Source: Oscillospiraceae bacterium (GTDB lineage: Bacteria > Bacillota > Clostridia > Oscillospirales > Acutalibacteraceae). Taken from it: a DNA stretch of 64,000 nt. Of this stretch, positions 20,675 to 28,379 are shown piece after piece. The position numbers and the translations under genes are program-made. Below the pieces are notes generated by a model. That model did no database searches. It saw only the letters and a program-made list of their open reading frames with translations, and was not told the origin of the DNA. Location of the stretch: NCBI GenBank assembly GCA_902802375.1, contig CADCLS010000003.1:1-64000 (forward strand). Direction: 5' to 3'. Positions within the stretch are counted from its first letter, which is position 1, and the number at the start of each line of letters is the position of its first letter.

Positions 20675-22285
20675 TTATTCTTTGTTTTCAATATAATAAT
20701 AAACTTTTCCGTCTTTCTCTTTTGCATACTTATCAAGAGTATCATATGCTTTTGAAAGAGCAAAGGTAAATTCTCCTGTTTTGCCTTTTGATTTCTCAAG
20801 CTTGCTGAAATCATTATAGCTGCTTAAATCAGTTATTTCTTTATCACCGAAATCATAATACCAAATGTACTTATACGAAAGCTCTTCTTTTGCTTTGTTT
20901 GCAATTTCACTGTTTTTATCCTTCGTGAGCAGGTAAAGATACGGAATGCCTTCATCTTCAAGATTGGAAATGTATTCGACATCTATTTCCTTGCCGCTGT
21001 CAACATAAGAATTATAGTTGTACTTTGCAATCTGAAGATTGATATTTGAAATACCGAGCACAGAAATAATCACAAGAGCGAGGGTAAGCGCGGTTTTGAG
21101 TATATCTAGCTTCTTTACGAACAGACGGATAAAAACGCCTATAAATAAAACTAAAAGCCATATTATAAAAGCACAAGCGCAAACTCTCGATACTGTAAGC
21201 GCATAAGCGCCCATATACATAACCATTTTGGAAAGCGCCGTAAATATAATTATTAAGGTGAATATCACCGTCAGCGCACCGGGGATTTTAACGGCTAAGG
21301 GTATCTTTTCTTCACTTTTTTCGGTCAGGGCAACCGTAGCAAAGATTATTGCGAAGTTTATTGCAGCGATAGCGCAAAGCTCAAAGAAACCACGGCGAGC
21401 GTACTGAGCGTAAGTGAATTTATAGCCCGCAGGCAATATGCTCGAAAAAGCGGAGAAGAAATATGCAAGCTGAGTTATGAGATATACAACATAAACAAAT
21501 GATAGAATTGATAAAAATGTTGCGAAAGTTACTTTACTAATAGAGAAATTGATTGATTTGAAGTTACTCTCTTTTTTGTTGTACTTCAGTGAGAACACAC
21601 CGCCGATTATGAAAATCGAAACTGCGAGACCAAAAATAATTTTGGTGATTTCTTCGGCAAAATTTGAGACTAACTTATTAAGAAGTGCGGCAAAGGCGTC
21701 GTCAGAGCGAGCAAGCAAAGGCACTATTATTGCCAGCGCCGGCAAAGCACAGGCTATACCGACTAAAACTGCTATGGTGTTTTTTGATTTCTTTTCTCCT
21801 CTTGAAAAGAAGCTCTTGATTATTGCCGGCAAATCTGAAAAGGCGTTTATTACGGATGATGCTACATATACAATAAGGCTGTAATCGCTTTTTATATACT
21901 CTTTTCCCGAAATACAGGAGAACCATATGATAGAAGAAACGGCTGTGATAACAAAAGCTAAGAACTTTATGCCCATATTTGATGTCACAGAAAAGGAAAA
22001 CGAGCAGATGAGCGAAAGTATACCGCACGCCGAAAAGGTGGGGCTTGGCTTCTTTCCGCCTTTAAGCAGAAAAACCGAAATAAGGATAAAAGCGGTACAA
22101 AATACTACTGTATATCCAACCGATAGGGCGTCCCAAAAAATTGCGGATACTCCGAAAATAGAAATGATGCATAAAAGCGCCGCAACGATAATATCCGACG
22201 GTTTTCTCGAGAACAACGGCTTAACGGTGTAGTTTTTTAATCCTACACTTGCAGTTGGGTTTTGCATATCAATTTTTTCGTCCAT
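20675..22285 (-). CDS. DUF4153/DUF4173-like multi-pass membrane protein
   Basis: This 536-residue protein has a dozen or so hydrophobic segments after a short cytoplasmic N-terminus. It ends in a soluble tail of about 110 residues with alternating charged and aromatic residues. The pattern, including GFFELCAIAAINFAI, resembles the DUF4153/DUF4173 group of uncharacterised integral membrane proteins. GGAGG lies seven bases before the chosen ATG at 22285; the frame extends upstream but without a better start. No function can be assigned. Confidence 0.7.
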   Translation of the reverse strand: MDEKIDMQNPTASVGLKNYTVKPLFSRKPSDIIVAALLCIISIFGVSAIFWDALSVGYTVVFCTAFILISVFLLKGGKKPSPTFSACGILSLICSFSFSVTSNMGIKFLAFVITAVSSIIWFSCISGKEYIKSDYSLIVYVASSVINAFSDLPAIIKSFFSRGEKKSKNTIAVLVGIACALPALAIIVPLLARSDDAFAALLNKLVSNFAEEITKIIFGLAVSIFIIGGVFSLKYNKKESNFKSINFSISKVTFATFLSILSFVYVVYLITQLAYFFSAFSSILPAGYKFTYAQYARRGFFELCAIAAINFAIIFATVALTEKSEEKIPLAVKIPGALTVIFTLIIIFTALSKMVMYMGAYALTVSRVCACAFIIWLLVLFIGVFIRLFVKKLDILKTALTLALVIISVLGISNINLQIAKYNYNSYVDSGKEIDVEYISNLEDEGIPYLYLLTKDKNSEIANKAKEELSYKYIWYYDFGDKEITDLSSYNDFSKLEKSKGKTGEFTFALSKAYDTLDKYAKEKDGKVYYYIENKE

Positions 22286-22313
22286 AACATACCTCCGAAA
22301 ATCAATATATAAT

Positions 22314-22342
22314 ATTTTACCACAAAAACCATATTTTTTCAA
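22314..22342 (-). promoter_or_regulatory. Promoter of the DUF4173-like gene
   Basis: On the minus strand TTGAAA (22342-22337) and TAAAAT (22319-22314) are separated by 17 bases, the same pair of boxes as at gapA. It lies about 30 bases from the ATG. Confidence 0.7.
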
Positions 22343-22359
22343 CTGCGAGGTATTTTTGG

Positions 22360-22388
22360 TTGAAAAATGCTGTGAGGCGTGTTAAAAT
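22360..22388 (+). promoter_or_regulatory. Promoter of the MATE transporter gene
   Basis: TTGAAA (22360-22365) and TAAAAT (22383-22388) are 17 bases apart. It is divergent from, and about 20 bases away from, the promoter of the DUF4173-like gene. Confidence 0.68.
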
Positions 22389-22416
22389 CTCATTGTATAA
22401 TAAAATGAGGTTTTTT

Positions 22417-23793
22417 ATGAAAAGCAGACTTATAGGTGATAGGGCGTTTTACAGCAGAGCATTAAGGCTGGCAGTGCCCATTATGATTCAAAACGGAATA
22501 ACAAATTTCGTGAATATGCTGGATAATCTTATGGTGGGCGCAGTAGGCACAGCTGCCATGACCGGCGTTGCCGTGGCAAATCAGCTTGTTTTTATTTTTA
22601 ATCTTTGTATTTACGGCGCGATTTCGGGCGCCGGAATATTCGCGGCGCAGTTTTACGGTAAGGGCGATAATGAGGGCGTCAGGTATACCTTTCGCTTTAA
22701 GCTGATGATTTGTGCCGTTATAACGGTTGTTTTCGGAATAATAGTGCTTTTTAAGGGCGATTTCTTGTTAGGACTATACCTTAGAGGCGAGGGAAGTGCG
22801 GAACTGGCGAAAGAGAGCCTTGATATAGCACATAATTATATAAGTATAATTTTGATTGGTATTTTTCCTTATGCAATAGCTCAAAGCTACGGCGGAACGC
22901 TAAGGGAAACCGACAGACCGAAAGTTCCTATGTACGCCGGTATAGCGGCGGTAACAGTTAATCTTATACTCAATTATTTGCTTATCTTCGGGCATTTCGG
23001 ATTTCCGTGCCTGGGCGCTGAGGGTGCCGCGATTGCTACGGTAATATCGAGATTTGTCGAGCTTATTTATGTTGTGCTGAGAACGCATATCGGCAAAAAA
23101 AGCACATTTATTATAGGTGCGTTTCGTTCGCTTAAAGTGCCGATAGTCCTTGTTAGAAGTATGTTTATTAAAGGTATGCCGCTGCTTGTTAACGAGCTTC
23201 TTTGGAGTATGGGTATAGTTTTTATAAATCAGTGCTACAGTGTAAGAGGTCTTGCCGTTGTTGCTGCTGACAATATTGCGATGACATTTTTCAATGTTTT
23301 TTCGGTAGTGTTTATGTCTGTGGGCGTGGCAATCGGTATTATTGTAGGTCAGATGCTCGGTTCGGGTGAACTCGAAAAGGTAATGGATACTGCCGTTAAA
23401 CTGCGTGCCTTTTCAGTGTTTACGGCTGTAATTGTCGGATTATTATTTGCGGCATTTTCAGGGCTTATACCGAATATGTATAACACTACAGATGAAGTGC
23501 GGCGGCTCGCGCGTTGGCTTATGATTCTTTGTGCCGCCGGAATGCCTATTGACGCTTTTGCACACGCATCATATTTTACCTTGCGCTCAGGCGGCAAGGT
23601 CATGATAACGCTTATATTCGATTCGTTTTTTGTGTGGCTAGTATCGGTGCCGTTTGCATTTGTTATAAGCAGATATACAAGCCTGCCGATTATACCGTTC
23701 TTTGCTCTTTCTCAGGCGCTGAATATCTTGAAATGCCTCCTCGGTTATTTCTATGTAAAGAAAGGCTCGTGGATTAAAAACCTTGTCCGGTAG
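22417..23793 (+). CDS. MATE family efflux transporter
   Basis: This 458-residue membrane protein has about 12 transmembrane segments in two similar halves, typical of MATE cation-coupled drug/sodium antiporters. Characteristic segments include PIMIQNGITNFVNMLDNLMVG near the N-terminus and the matching start of the second half, KGMPLLVNELLWSMG. TGAGG precedes the ATG at 22417. Substrates cannot be inferred. It is upstream of the small-protein locus but has its own promoter, and that locus has another, so a functional link is not shown. Confidence 0.88.
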   Translation: MKSRLIGDRAFYSRALRLAVPIMIQNGITNFVNMLDNLMVGAVGTAAMTGVAVANQLVFIFNLCIYGAISGAGIFAAQFYGKGDNEGVRYTFRFKLMICAVITVVFGIIVLFKGDFLLGLYLRGEGSAELAKESLDIAHNYISIILIGIFPYAIAQSYGGTLRETDRPKVPMYAGIAAVTVNLILNYLLIFGHFGFPCLGAEGAAIATVISRFVELIYVVLRTHIGKKSTFIIGAFRSLKVPIVLVRSMFIKGMPLLVNELLWSMGIVFINQCYSVRGLAVVAADNIAMTFFNVFSVVFMSVGVAIGIIVGQMLGSGELEKVMDTAVKLRAFSVFTAVIVGLLFAAFSGLIPNMYNTTDEVRRLARWLMILCAAGMPIDAFAHASYFTLRSGGKVMITLIFDSFFVWLVSVPFAFVISRYTSLPIIPFFALSQALNILKCLLGYFYVKKGSWIKNLVR

Positions 23794-23847
23794 ATTATTG
23801 GAATTCGTTTTATGAAAAATTCACAAATGATTTTGTAGGAAATTATA

Positions 23848-23876
23848 TTGACAATTCTTTTTCTTTGTGATATCAT
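23848..23876 (+). promoter_or_regulatory. Promoter of the small-protein/cohesin operon
   Basis: TTGACA (23848-23853) and TATCAT (23871-23876) are exactly 17 bases apart. It sits about 40 bases before the first small gene and defines the start of a four-gene unit that ends at the terminator near 25937. Confidence 0.75.
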
Positions 23877-23917
23877 ACAAATGATATTACAGGTTAGATG
23901 GAGTTGTACATAAGAGT

Positions 23918-24070
23918 ATGCTTGAATCACCCTATGAAGAACCGCTTTTTGAGATATATGAATTGCTCTATGATGCCGATGTCGTTGCGGCATCACCGCC
24001 TGATGGTGGCCAGCATCTTGATGAAGGCGGCAATGATGACGATTCGGGTCATTACGGAGATTTTTGGTGA
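23918..24070 (+). CDS. Small acidic protein with C-terminal GDFW
   Basis: This 50-residue open frame is too short for ordinary gene calling but is well placed: it lies 40 bases after a consensus promoter and resembles the next small gene. The first half reads YEEPLFEIYELLYDADVVAAS. The second half is rich in G, D and N and ends HYGDFW. The core EE-x3-EIY-x-L...DV-[VI]-A-x-S is shared with the protein at 24177, and the last four residues GDFW are shared with the membrane protein at 25409. There is no signal peptide or transmembrane segment. The ribosome binding site is poor. From memory, short proteins with an EI..L..DVI..S core are common and unnamed in gut Firmicutes; function unknown. Confidence 0.62.
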   Translation: MLESPYEEPLFEIYELLYDADVVAASPPDGGQHLDEGGNDDDSGHYGDFW

Positions 24071-24176
24071 CAACTCATTCGACCTGTAGTAATAGTTGCG
24101 TTTGGTAAATCGCAGTTGCCTTCCGCAGCTTAGATTTGGTTTTCTGTTTCGAATATTAAATACGGAGGTGGATTAT

Positions 24177-24311
24177 ATGCCTAAGGATATATTTGAAGAG
24201 GCATATATAGAAATTTACAAACTTAAAGCGTCCGATGTTATCGCCACATCTCTTACAGATGATGGTACTATTGAAGACGGCACTGGTGATGAAATTGATT
24301 TCGGAGATTAA
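24177..24311 (+). CDS. Small acidic protein, paralogue of the preceding one
   Basis: This 44-residue protein has a very good ribosome binding site (GGAGGTG at 24164-24170). It shares the motif FEEAYIEIYKL...SDVIATS with the protein at 23918, followed by an acidic tail (DDGTIEDGTGDEIDFGD). It lacks the terminal GDFW but ends in a similar aromatic-glycine-acidic cluster. It has no signal peptide. It lies 13 bases before the secreted cohesin-like protein and is surely cotranscribed with it. I do not recognise a function; a regulator, chaperone, modified peptide precursor or docking peptide are all possible. Confidence 0.68.
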   Translation: MPKDIFEEAYIEIYKLKASDVIATSLTDDGTIEDGTGDEIDFGD

Positions 24312-24324
24312 GGAGAAGGCAGAA

Positions 24325-25392
24325 ATGAAAAAAAATCTTACAAAAATATTTACTTTGATGTTGGCGCTTGCGTTGGCTTTTAGTGCTTTCGCGATATCTC
24401 CTCTTACTGTTGATGCAACTGAGGGTGATGTTAAAGTTTATGACTCTTATAGTTATAATGATTTCGCGTCTTTGATTAGTGGGCATACTGCTCCTGTAAA
24501 AACGGGCTATCTTTTTGCCGGTTGGTTTAATGATGATCAGGGCGAGTCTGCTATAGCCGACTTTGGTGATGTTGAAAATCGCACGAGCGTTTATGCAAAG
24601 TTTATTCGCGCTGATATGTCACGAATTGCCGTTCAGCTTAATTATGTAAGTAATCCTGAAAGCAATCCTGATAGAACAATGCGTTTGGTATCAATAGTTG
24701 ATTCAACACATTATGCCGCCGTAGGTTTTAAGCTTTATCGCCGCAACACATCAGGAGTGGAATCATCACAAAAAATAAGCAATGGCACTAAAATATATTC
24801 AACCCTAAGAAAATACACAAACGAAACGACTAGTAATGATGTACAACCTTATGAAGTGTTTGGTTCCGATGCGAGTGGCTATATGTTTACTACCGTTAAA
24901 ATAACAAATATCAAAGAGGCACATTATCAGTCTTCGATGATTGCAAGACCGTATTGGGTAACCATAGACGGTACCGAGGTAGACGGCCTTGGTGAGTTTA
25001 ACAGTGTTTATTCTTATATAAATGAGATAGTTAACATCTCAATTAATACCAAACAGGCGGCCGATATTGCTGCAGGTATGTTGACTGTCAATTACGATTC
25101 AACTAAGTTTGAATATGTAGGTGCTGATTACGGTCGTGTATTTGGTGATATGAGTTTTTCTGATGACGGTAACGGCACATTTAAGTGTGTTGGCGTTGTT
25201 TCTGATACAAGTACTAATTCCGCTAATCCGAATGATGTTTTTGTAAACCTCAAGTTCAGAATAAAGGATGGTGTCACTCTCACTCAAGGAGATTCAGCAT
25301 TTACATCGACAATAGCCCCGAATGATTTCTGCGATATTAACGAGGTTTTCAAAGATAGCAGTTCAATATCGGTTCCAACTATAAAATTCTGA
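24325..25392 (+). CDS. Secreted protein with InlB-type repeat and cohesin-like domain
   Basis: This 355-residue protein starts with a Sec signal peptide (lysines, hydrophobic core at about residues 9-25, likely cleavage near residues 25-33). One InlB/Listeria-Bacteroides-type repeat follows (about 55-95: GYLFAGWFNDD ... VYAKF). A middle domain (about 118-222) runs from RLVSIVDSTHY to ARPYWVTIDGTEVDG, a pattern I associate with clostridial surface proteins. The C-terminal 120 residues look like a cohesin domain (VNISINTKQA...GMLTVNYDSTKFEYVGA...). No dockerin, SLH, LPXTG or transmembrane anchor is visible. AAGGAG precedes the ATG. A longer paralogue follows at 26142. Confidence 0.72.
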   Translation: MKKNLTKIFTLMLALALAFSAFAISPLTVDATEGDVKVYDSYSYNDFASLISGHTAPVKTGYLFAGWFNDDQGESAIADFGDVENRTSVYAKFIRADMSRIAVQLNYVSNPESNPDRTMRLVSIVDSTHYAAVGFKLYRRNTSGVESSQKISNGTKIYSTLRKYTNETTSNDVQPYEVFGSDASGYMFTTVKITNIKEAHYQSSMIARPYWVTIDGTEVDGLGEFNSVYSYINEIVNISINTKQAADIAAGMLTVNYDSTKFEYVGADYGRVFGDMSFSDDGNGTFKCVGVVSDTSTNSANPNDVFVNLKFRIKDGVTLTQGDSAFTSTIAPNDFCDINEVFKDSSSISVPTIKF

Positions 25393-25408
25393 TATTTTAG
25401 TGAGGACT

Positions 25409-25858
25409 ATGAAAAATCGAAAGAATATTTTGATTATTTGTGCTATAATTCTTGCCGTCGCGTTACTGATAGCATGCATCTGCGTTGCTGTCAACTCAAA
25501 GAAGAGTAGTGGAGAGGGCAAGACCAATAACACGGGTAACGAATCGGGCACAGGCCTTATAGTTATCGAAAATCCTGACGATCCTCAGACGATTACTGTT
25601 GAAGATGGCGGCAAGCCTGAAAGCGAGCCGACGATTTCGATTGATGATTTTGACGATAACCAATCGAAAACAAATACTTCATCAAATCAATCTGAAAATG
25701 AAGATAAAAAATCGAATGGCAGCAAAGCGTCAGAATCTCAGCAGTCGGGTGCAAGCAGTACGGATGATAAAAGTCAAGATAGTCAAAGCTCAGATAAACA
25801 AACGAGCGAGGGCAGTAGTTCTGAACAAGAACCTGATAAATTTGGTGACTTTTGGTAA
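25409..25858 (+). CDS. Membrane-anchored low-complexity protein ending GDFW
   Basis: This 149-residue protein has one N-terminal transmembrane helix (about residues 7-28) after a basic start, suggesting an outside-facing C-terminal part. Residues 30-145 are low-complexity, rich in S, D, E, Q, K and N, with short segments such as GLIVIENPDDPQTITVEDGG. The final residues are KFGDFW, the same last four as the 50-residue protein at 23918. GAGGA sits directly before the ATG, 16 bases after the cohesin gene, and a perfect 15-bp terminator follows. No family is recognised; it could be a stalk or anchor for the co-encoded cohesin protein. Confidence 0.66.
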   Translation: MKNRKNILIICAIILAVALLIACICVAVNSKKSSGEGKTNNTGNESGTGLIVIENPDDPQTITVEDGGKPESEPTISIDDFDDNQSKTNTSSNQSENEDKKSNGSKASESQQSGASSTDDKSQDSQSSDKQTSEGSSSEQEPDKFGDFW

Positions 25859-25899
25859 TTTTTAAGCGATAAATTTAATAATCATATCAGTTTGTTTGT

Positions 25900-25937
25900 A
25901 ATCAAGCAATCACCAATAGGTGATTGCTTGATTTTTG
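25900..25937 (+). terminator. Terminator of the small-protein/cohesin operon
   Basis: A perfect 15-bp stem (25900-25914 with 25919-25933) closes an AATA loop and runs into a T-rich tail. It ends the four-gene unit. Confidence 0.9.
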
Positions 25938-26031
25938 TCTTGTATTATGTATCATGTCGATTTGTATTATATGATACTATATATATTTTTTTAATTTTTG
26001 CTAAAAATGTTAAAAAATTATAAAAAAAGTA

Positions 26032-26060
26032 TTGATTGTGGAAAAAAATTGTGATATTAT
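26032..26060 (+). promoter_or_regulatory. Promoter of the large cohesin paralogue
   Basis: TTGATT (26032-26037) and TATTAT (26055-26060) are 17 bases apart. The transcript would have a leader of about 75 bases of very AT-rich sequence before the ATG at 26142. Confidence 0.62.
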
Positions 26061-26141
26061 TAAATTGCGAAAAAAATAACACTTTAATTTATCTTATTTT
26101 GTGTTATAAATTTATTTGATATTACTAGGGAGATAGTGACT

Positions 26142-28214
26142 ATGAAAAGAAAGTTTCAAAAAGTTTTTGCTTTGGTGTTGGTGCTTGCGTTAACTGTCGG
26201 CGCCTTCACAATGTTATCAGTTGTCGCGGAATCGACTGAAGGCGAAATTATAGTATATGAATCTTATACTTACAACGACTTCAAACCTTTAATTAATAGT
26301 CACACTGCACCTGTTAAAAATGGCTATCTTTTTGCGGGCTGGTTTAACGATGATCAGGGTGACTCTGCTATAGCTGACTCTGGTGATGTGAAAAGTGGCA
26401 CGAGTGTTTATGCAAAGTTTATTCGTGCGGATATGTCAAGGATTGCTGTACAACTTGACTATTCATCAAGTGATCCAATTATTTTGTCTGACGGCAGCAA
26501 TACGGCTTCTCACTGGTCTTATGCTATATCTAGTAATATGAGACAAAATGATACAAATGGCAATCCGGACTCGCATGTTCACGTAGAATGTGGTCGCGGC
26601 GCACTGCGTGAGTTGACATTCACGCCGTCATCAGCAGTTGATATGTCAAGCCGTACCACAATTCAGTGGGATATATGTGTTATTGAAAGTACCGGTGTTG
26701 AGAATTTTGAAGCTGTTAAGGCGGCTTATGAAAGCACTATGAAGTTGACCGTGAGTGACGGAGAAAATACAGCGGTTATCCCGATTTCCCAGTGGAATGT
26801 AGGCAGTACCGATTACCGTTGGCGTGAAGTAAGCGCATCTCTTAAAAATAGTGGTCTTAATCTTTCTCATATTACATCTTTCCAGTGGTGCTTTGTACCT
26901 ACAGGAACCGGAGTTAATAATTCTTTGCCCGAGAAAGTGTTTGTTCGCTTTGATAATGTTAAAGCTATCACAAAGAGCGAAATATCAGAATTATCTGACG
27001 GTAGTGACAAAGTAACTCATTGGGTCTATTCAGGAAATTCCAGCAGCTTCGGACAAAATGAAGCGAACGGTAACCCTGGCAATTGCATACATGTAGCCAC
27101 AGGACACGGCGCGTTGCGTGAGTTAACATTTACGCCGGAATCACCTGTTAATATGGTCGCAAAATCTACTATCCAGTGGGATATGTCGGTTTATAAGGCC
27201 GAGGGTGCGGTTGAATGTTTTAATGATGTTAAGGCGGCTTATACAAACACCATGAAACTAACCGTAAGCGACGGCACAAATACGGCGGTTATTCCGGTTT
27301 CCGAGTGGAGTGTAGGAAATGCCACCGGTAACAATAGCCGTTGGCGTACAATCCGTGTATCTCTTGAAAACAGGGAGATTAATCTCTCTAATATTGTATC
27401 CTTCCAGTGGTCAACTCTGGCATCAACGGAGAGCAATGATTTACTTGCAACATCGCTGCCTGACATTGTTTGTCGCTTCGATAATGTTAAAGCTATTCAG
27501 TTAAGAACAATGCGCTTGGTATCAATAGTCGATTCAACCCATTATGACACAATAGGTTTTAAGCTTTATCGTCGTACCGCAGCAGGAGTGGAATCATCAC
27601 AAATATTAAGCAAAGGCACCAAAATATATTCAAGCCTGAGGAAATACACAAACGAAACGAATCATGTGGATGTAGGGCCTGTTAGTGTGTTTGGTAGCGA
27701 TGCTACAGGATTTAAGTTTACCACCGTGAAGGTAAAGAATATTACGGAAGCACATTTTGATTCCTCAATTATTGCAAGACCATTTTGGAAAACAGTGGAC
27801 GGTACCGAAGTTGATGGCCTTGGTGAATTCAACAGTGTGGATTCTTATTTGAATCGTACTGTTAACATATCAATCAACACGAAACAGGCTGCCCGGATTG
27901 CCGCAGGTATGTTGACCGTTAATTATGATAACAGTAAATTTAGTTATTTAGGTGCAGATTACGGACGCGTATTTTCCGAGATGAGTTTTTTAAATACAGG
28001 CAGTTCTGTTAAATGTGTAGGTGTTGTTGGCGACGCAAGCGCTAACTCACCTAATCCTAACGATGTATTTGTAAACCTTAAGTTTGCAAAGAAAGACGGT
28101 GTAACACTTACAAAAGGCGATTCATCATTTAGTGTCATCATTGGAGAAAACAGCTTCTGTGATATTAATGAAGCCTTTAATAATTCAGTAACTGCTCCCG
28201 CAATTAAATACTGA
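26142..28214 (+). CDS. Secreted InlB-repeat/cohesin-like protein with two inserted tandem modules
   Basis: This 690-residue secreted protein is a paralogue of the one at 24325. It has the same signal peptide type, one InlB-type repeat (about residues 55-95), the RLVSIVDSTHY middle domain (about 457-560) and a C-terminal cohesin-like domain (about 572-690). Between the InlB repeat and the middle domain it carries two tandem copies of a roughly 165-residue module (about 113-276 and 283-453), each with GALRELTFTP, IQWD, KLTVSDG.NTAVIP and RFDNVKAI. The modules look like beta-sandwich carbohydrate-binding domains, but this is inference. AGGGAG precedes the ATG. It has its own promoter and terminator. 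No dockerin or wall anchor is seen. Confidence 0.7.
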   Translation: MKRKFQKVFALVLVLALTVGAFTMLSVVAESTEGEIIVYESYTYNDFKPLINSHTAPVKNGYLFAGWFNDDQGDSAIADSGDVKSGTSVYAKFIRADMSRIAVQLDYSSSDPIILSDGSNTASHWSYAISSNMRQNDTNGNPDSHVHVECGRGALRELTFTPSSAVDMSSRTTIQWDICVIESTGVENFEAVKAAYESTMKLTVSDGENTAVIPISQWNVGSTDYRWREVSASLKNSGLNLSHITSFQWCFVPTGTGVNNSLPEKVFVRFDNVKAITKSEISELSDGSDKVTHWVYSGNSSSFGQNEANGNPGNCIHVATGHGALRELTFTPESPVNMVAKSTIQWDMSVYKAEGAVECFNDVKAAYTNTMKLTVSDGTNTAVIPVSEWSVGNATGNNSRWRTIRVSLENREINLSNIVSFQWSTLASTESNDLLATSLPDIVCRFDNVKAIQLRTMRLVSIVDSTHYDTIGFKLYRRTAAGVESSQILSKGTKIYSSLRKYTNETNHVDVGPVSVFGSDATGFKFTTVKVKNITEAHFDSSIIARPFWKTVDGTEVDGLGEFNSVDSYLNRTVNISINTKQAARIAAGMLTVNYDNSKFSYLGADYGRVFSEMSFLNTGSSVKCVGVVGDASANSPNPNDVFVNLKFAKKDGVTLTKGDSSFSVIIGENSFCDINEAFNNSVTAPAIKY
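26481..27500 (+). repeat. Tandem in-frame module duplication
   Basis: Two copies of the module (about 26481-26972 and 26988-27500) lie head to tail inside the large cohesin-like gene. They are clearly homologous in protein but diverged in DNA. The shorter paralogue lacks both, and the flanks match at its residues 106-118, so the pair behaves as an inserted cassette. Confidence 0.75.
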
Positions 28215-28247
28215 TATCTTAGTCATAATACATAATCAATTTATGCT

Positions 28248-28282
28248 TGAGCAACCGCCTATCGGCGGTTGCTCATCTTTTT
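28248..28282 (+). terminator. Terminator of the large cohesin-like gene
   Basis: A perfect 12-bp stem (28248-28259 with 28264-28275) with a TATC loop is followed by TCTTTTT. Confidence 0.9.
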
Positions 28283-28305
28283 GTGTCTATTTTGCTAATT
28301 TACTA

Positions 28306-28334
28306 TTGTTTTTTTAAGTTGCAAATGATATAAT
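28306..28334 (+). promoter_or_regulatory. Promoter of the Fe-S scaffold/GGGtGRT pair
   Basis: TTGTTT (28306-28311) and TATAAT (28329-28334) are 17 bases apart, with TGA making an extended -10. AAAAGGAG then precedes the ATG at 28380. Confidence 0.72.
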
Positions 28335-28379
28335 CATAAAGTACGGTCACGAGACTGAATTTTGAAAAGGAGTAAAAAT

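Noticed and set aside
23881-24089. Overlapping 63-residue frame at 23898-24089
   Set aside because: It starts with a better-placed GGAG-like context only by chance; the product is methionine- and histidine-rich with no similarity, while the frame at 23918 resembles its neighbour and shares GDFW.
24325-28214. Dockerin or cell-wall anchor on the cohesin-like proteins
   Set aside because: No calcium-loop repeats, SLH motifs, LPXTG or C-terminal transmembrane segment are visible.
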